A stretch of DNA of 34,036 bases. Source: Bacteroidaceae bacterium. GTDB taxonomy: Bacteria; Bacteroidota; Bacteroidia; Bacteroidales; Bacteroidaceae. The stretch lies in NCBI GenBank assembly GCA_017615125.1, contig JAGAAS010000033.1, positions 1 through 34,036 on the forward strand. Direction: 5' to 3'. The notes beneath the pieces are model-generated. The model was not told where the DNA came from, did not search any database, and was given only the letters and a program-made list of their open reading frames with translations. Positions 32,903 to 34,036 of the stretch are shown here, piece by piece. Position 1 is the first letter of the stretch; each line of letters starts with the position of its first letter. Position numbers and translations under genes: made by a program.

Positions 32903-34036
32903 TTAATCGTCCAGGATCTCGGTGATCTGACCCGAACCTACGGTACGGCCACCTTCACGGATAGCGAAGCGGAGACCTACGTTGAGGGCAACGGGATAGA
33001 TGAGCTCAACCTGGATGTGAACGTTATCACCAGGCATTACCATTTCGATGCCGTCGGGGAGAGTGATCTCACCGGTGCAGTCCATGGTGCGGAGGTAGAA
33101 CTGAGGACGATACTTGTTGCGGAAAGGTGTGTGACGACCGCCTTCTTCCTTCTTCAGGATATAAACGGAAGCCTTGAACTTGCTGTGAGGCTTGATCTGG
33201 CCCGGATGGCAGAGTACCATACCGCGCTTGATCTCGTCCTTGTCAATACCGCGGAGAAGCAGACCTACGTTATCACCAGCCTCGCCGAGATCCAAGATCT
33301 TGCGGAACATTTCAACGCCGGTAACAACCGTCTTCTTTTCCTCACCGAGTCCGAGGATTTCAACCTCGTCACCGATCTTAACAACACCAGTCTCGATACG
33401 ACCAGTAGCCACAGTACCACGACCCGTGATGGAGAACACGTCTTCAACAGGCATCAGGAAGGGCTTGTCGATGTCGCGCGGAGGAAGTGGAATCCAGGTG
33501 TCGCAAGCGTCCATCAGCTCCATAACCTTGTCTTCCCACTCCTTAACGCCATTGAGGGCACCAAGGGCAGAACCGCGGATGATAGGAGAGCTGGGATCGA
33601 ACTCATACTGCTCAAGCAGCTCCTGCATTTCCATCTCAACGAGCTCCAACATCTCTTCGTCCTCGACCATGTCGCACTTGTTCAGGAACACAACCAGACG
33701 GGGAACGTTCACCTGACGGGCGAGCAGGATGTGCTCACGAGTCTGAGGCATAGGACCATCGGTAGCAGCAACAACGATGATAGCACCGTCCATCTGGGCA
33801 GCACCAGTTACCATGTTCTTTACGTAGTCGGCGTGACCCGGGCAGTCAACGTGTGCGTAGTGACGATGCTCAGTCTCGTACTCTACGTGAGCGGTGTTGA
33901 TGGTGATACCACGCTCCTTCTCTTCGGGGGCGTTGTCGATCTGGTCGAATGACTTCACATTGCCAGCATTGCCTGCGACGCGCTCTGCAAGCACCTTGGT
34001 GATAGCAGCGGTCAGAGTAGTCTTGCCGTGGTCAAC
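32903..34036 (-). CDS. tuf: Elongation factor Tu (5' end outside window)
   Basis: The visible 377 residues run from the G1 box ([14 protein letters not shown]) at the window edge to the stop; about 20 N-terminal residues are missing because the gene runs off the right edge. Other GTPase motifs are [13 protein letters not shown] (switch I), [12 protein letters not shown] (G3), FLNKCDMV (G4) and [10 protein letters not shown] (G5). Domains II and III include [15 protein letters not shown] and [20 protein letters not shown]. It delivers aminoacyl-tRNA to the ribosome. It opens the visible tuf-trnW-secE-nusG-rplKAJL-rpoBC block. Confidence 0.98.
   Translation of the reverse strand, partial: VDHGKTTLTAAITKVLAERVAGNAGNVKSFDQIDNAPEEKERGITINTAHVEYETEHRHYAHVDCPGHADYVKNMVTGAAQMDGAIIVVAATDGPMPQTREHILLARQVNVPRLVVFLNKCDMVEDEEMLELVEMEMQELLEQYEFDPSSPIIRGSALGALNGVKEWEDKVMELMDACDTWIPLPPRDIDKPFLMPVEDVFSITGRGTVATGRIETGVVKIGDEVEILGLGEEKKTVVTGVEMFRKILDLGEAGDNVGLLLRGIDKDEIKRGMVLCHPGQIKPHSKFKASVYILKKEEGGRHTPFRNKYRPQFYLRTMDCTGEITLPDGIEMVMPGDNVHIQVELIYPVALNVGLRFAIREGGRTVGSGQITEILDD

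Overview
The window looks like a chromosomal segment from the Bacteroidales, most plausibly Prevotellaceae or a close relative with a fairly GC-rich genome. The evidence is Bacteroidetes-type promoters (-7 TAnnTTTG, in places with a -33 TTTG at 19-21 nt), a long Bacteroidales-type LepB, DUF2851 and WbqC-like proteins, glycine-lipid acyltransferases, polysaccharide-degradation genes, and typical Bacteroidetes RpoB and RpoC. Species assignment is inference.

Left end (1-1135): after the last codons of a gene cut by the window edge there is about 1 kb with no convincing gene. It carries several hairpins, a short repeat that recurs 21 kb away, and a 459-bp module bounded by perfect 19-bp inverted repeats with further long inverted repeats inside.

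Accessory and metabolic half (1181-21136): a serpin lipoprotein; a rhamnogalacturonan-I module (GH105 divergent from PL11, then rhaM); an acyltransferase pair matching the glycine-lipid genes glsA and glsB; a secreted alpha/beta hydrolase with a TTG or GTG start; a 22-bp tandem repeat array; a divergent VanZ-like / helix-hairpin-helix pair sharing one overlapping promoter region; a minus-strand operon dapB-lepB-wbqC-like-pdxB, divergent from a DUF2851 gene across a symmetrical promoter; a 1264-residue multidomain GH31 glycosidase with FN3, CBM32-like, dockerin and cohesin-like modules; and a DUF805 membrane protein.

Core information-processing half (21464-34036), all on the minus strand and transcribed from the right edge leftward: tuf (5' end outside the window), tRNA-Trp(CCA), secE, nusG, rplK, rplA, rplJ, rplL, rpoB, rpoC. 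A hairpin followed by a U-run lies between rplL and rpoB and looks like an attenuator. A strong intrinsic terminator follows rpoC. Gene order is the conserved bacterial one.

No CRISPR array, insertion sequence, phage or defence cassette was found. The best candidates for something undescribed are non-coding: the nested inverted-repeat module at 525-983, the repeat family shared by the gene-free gaps at 403-460 and 21334-21407, the 22-bp array at 9791-9878, and two compact divergent promoters. Among proteins, the GH31 enzyme carrying both dockerin and cohesin-like modules stands out.
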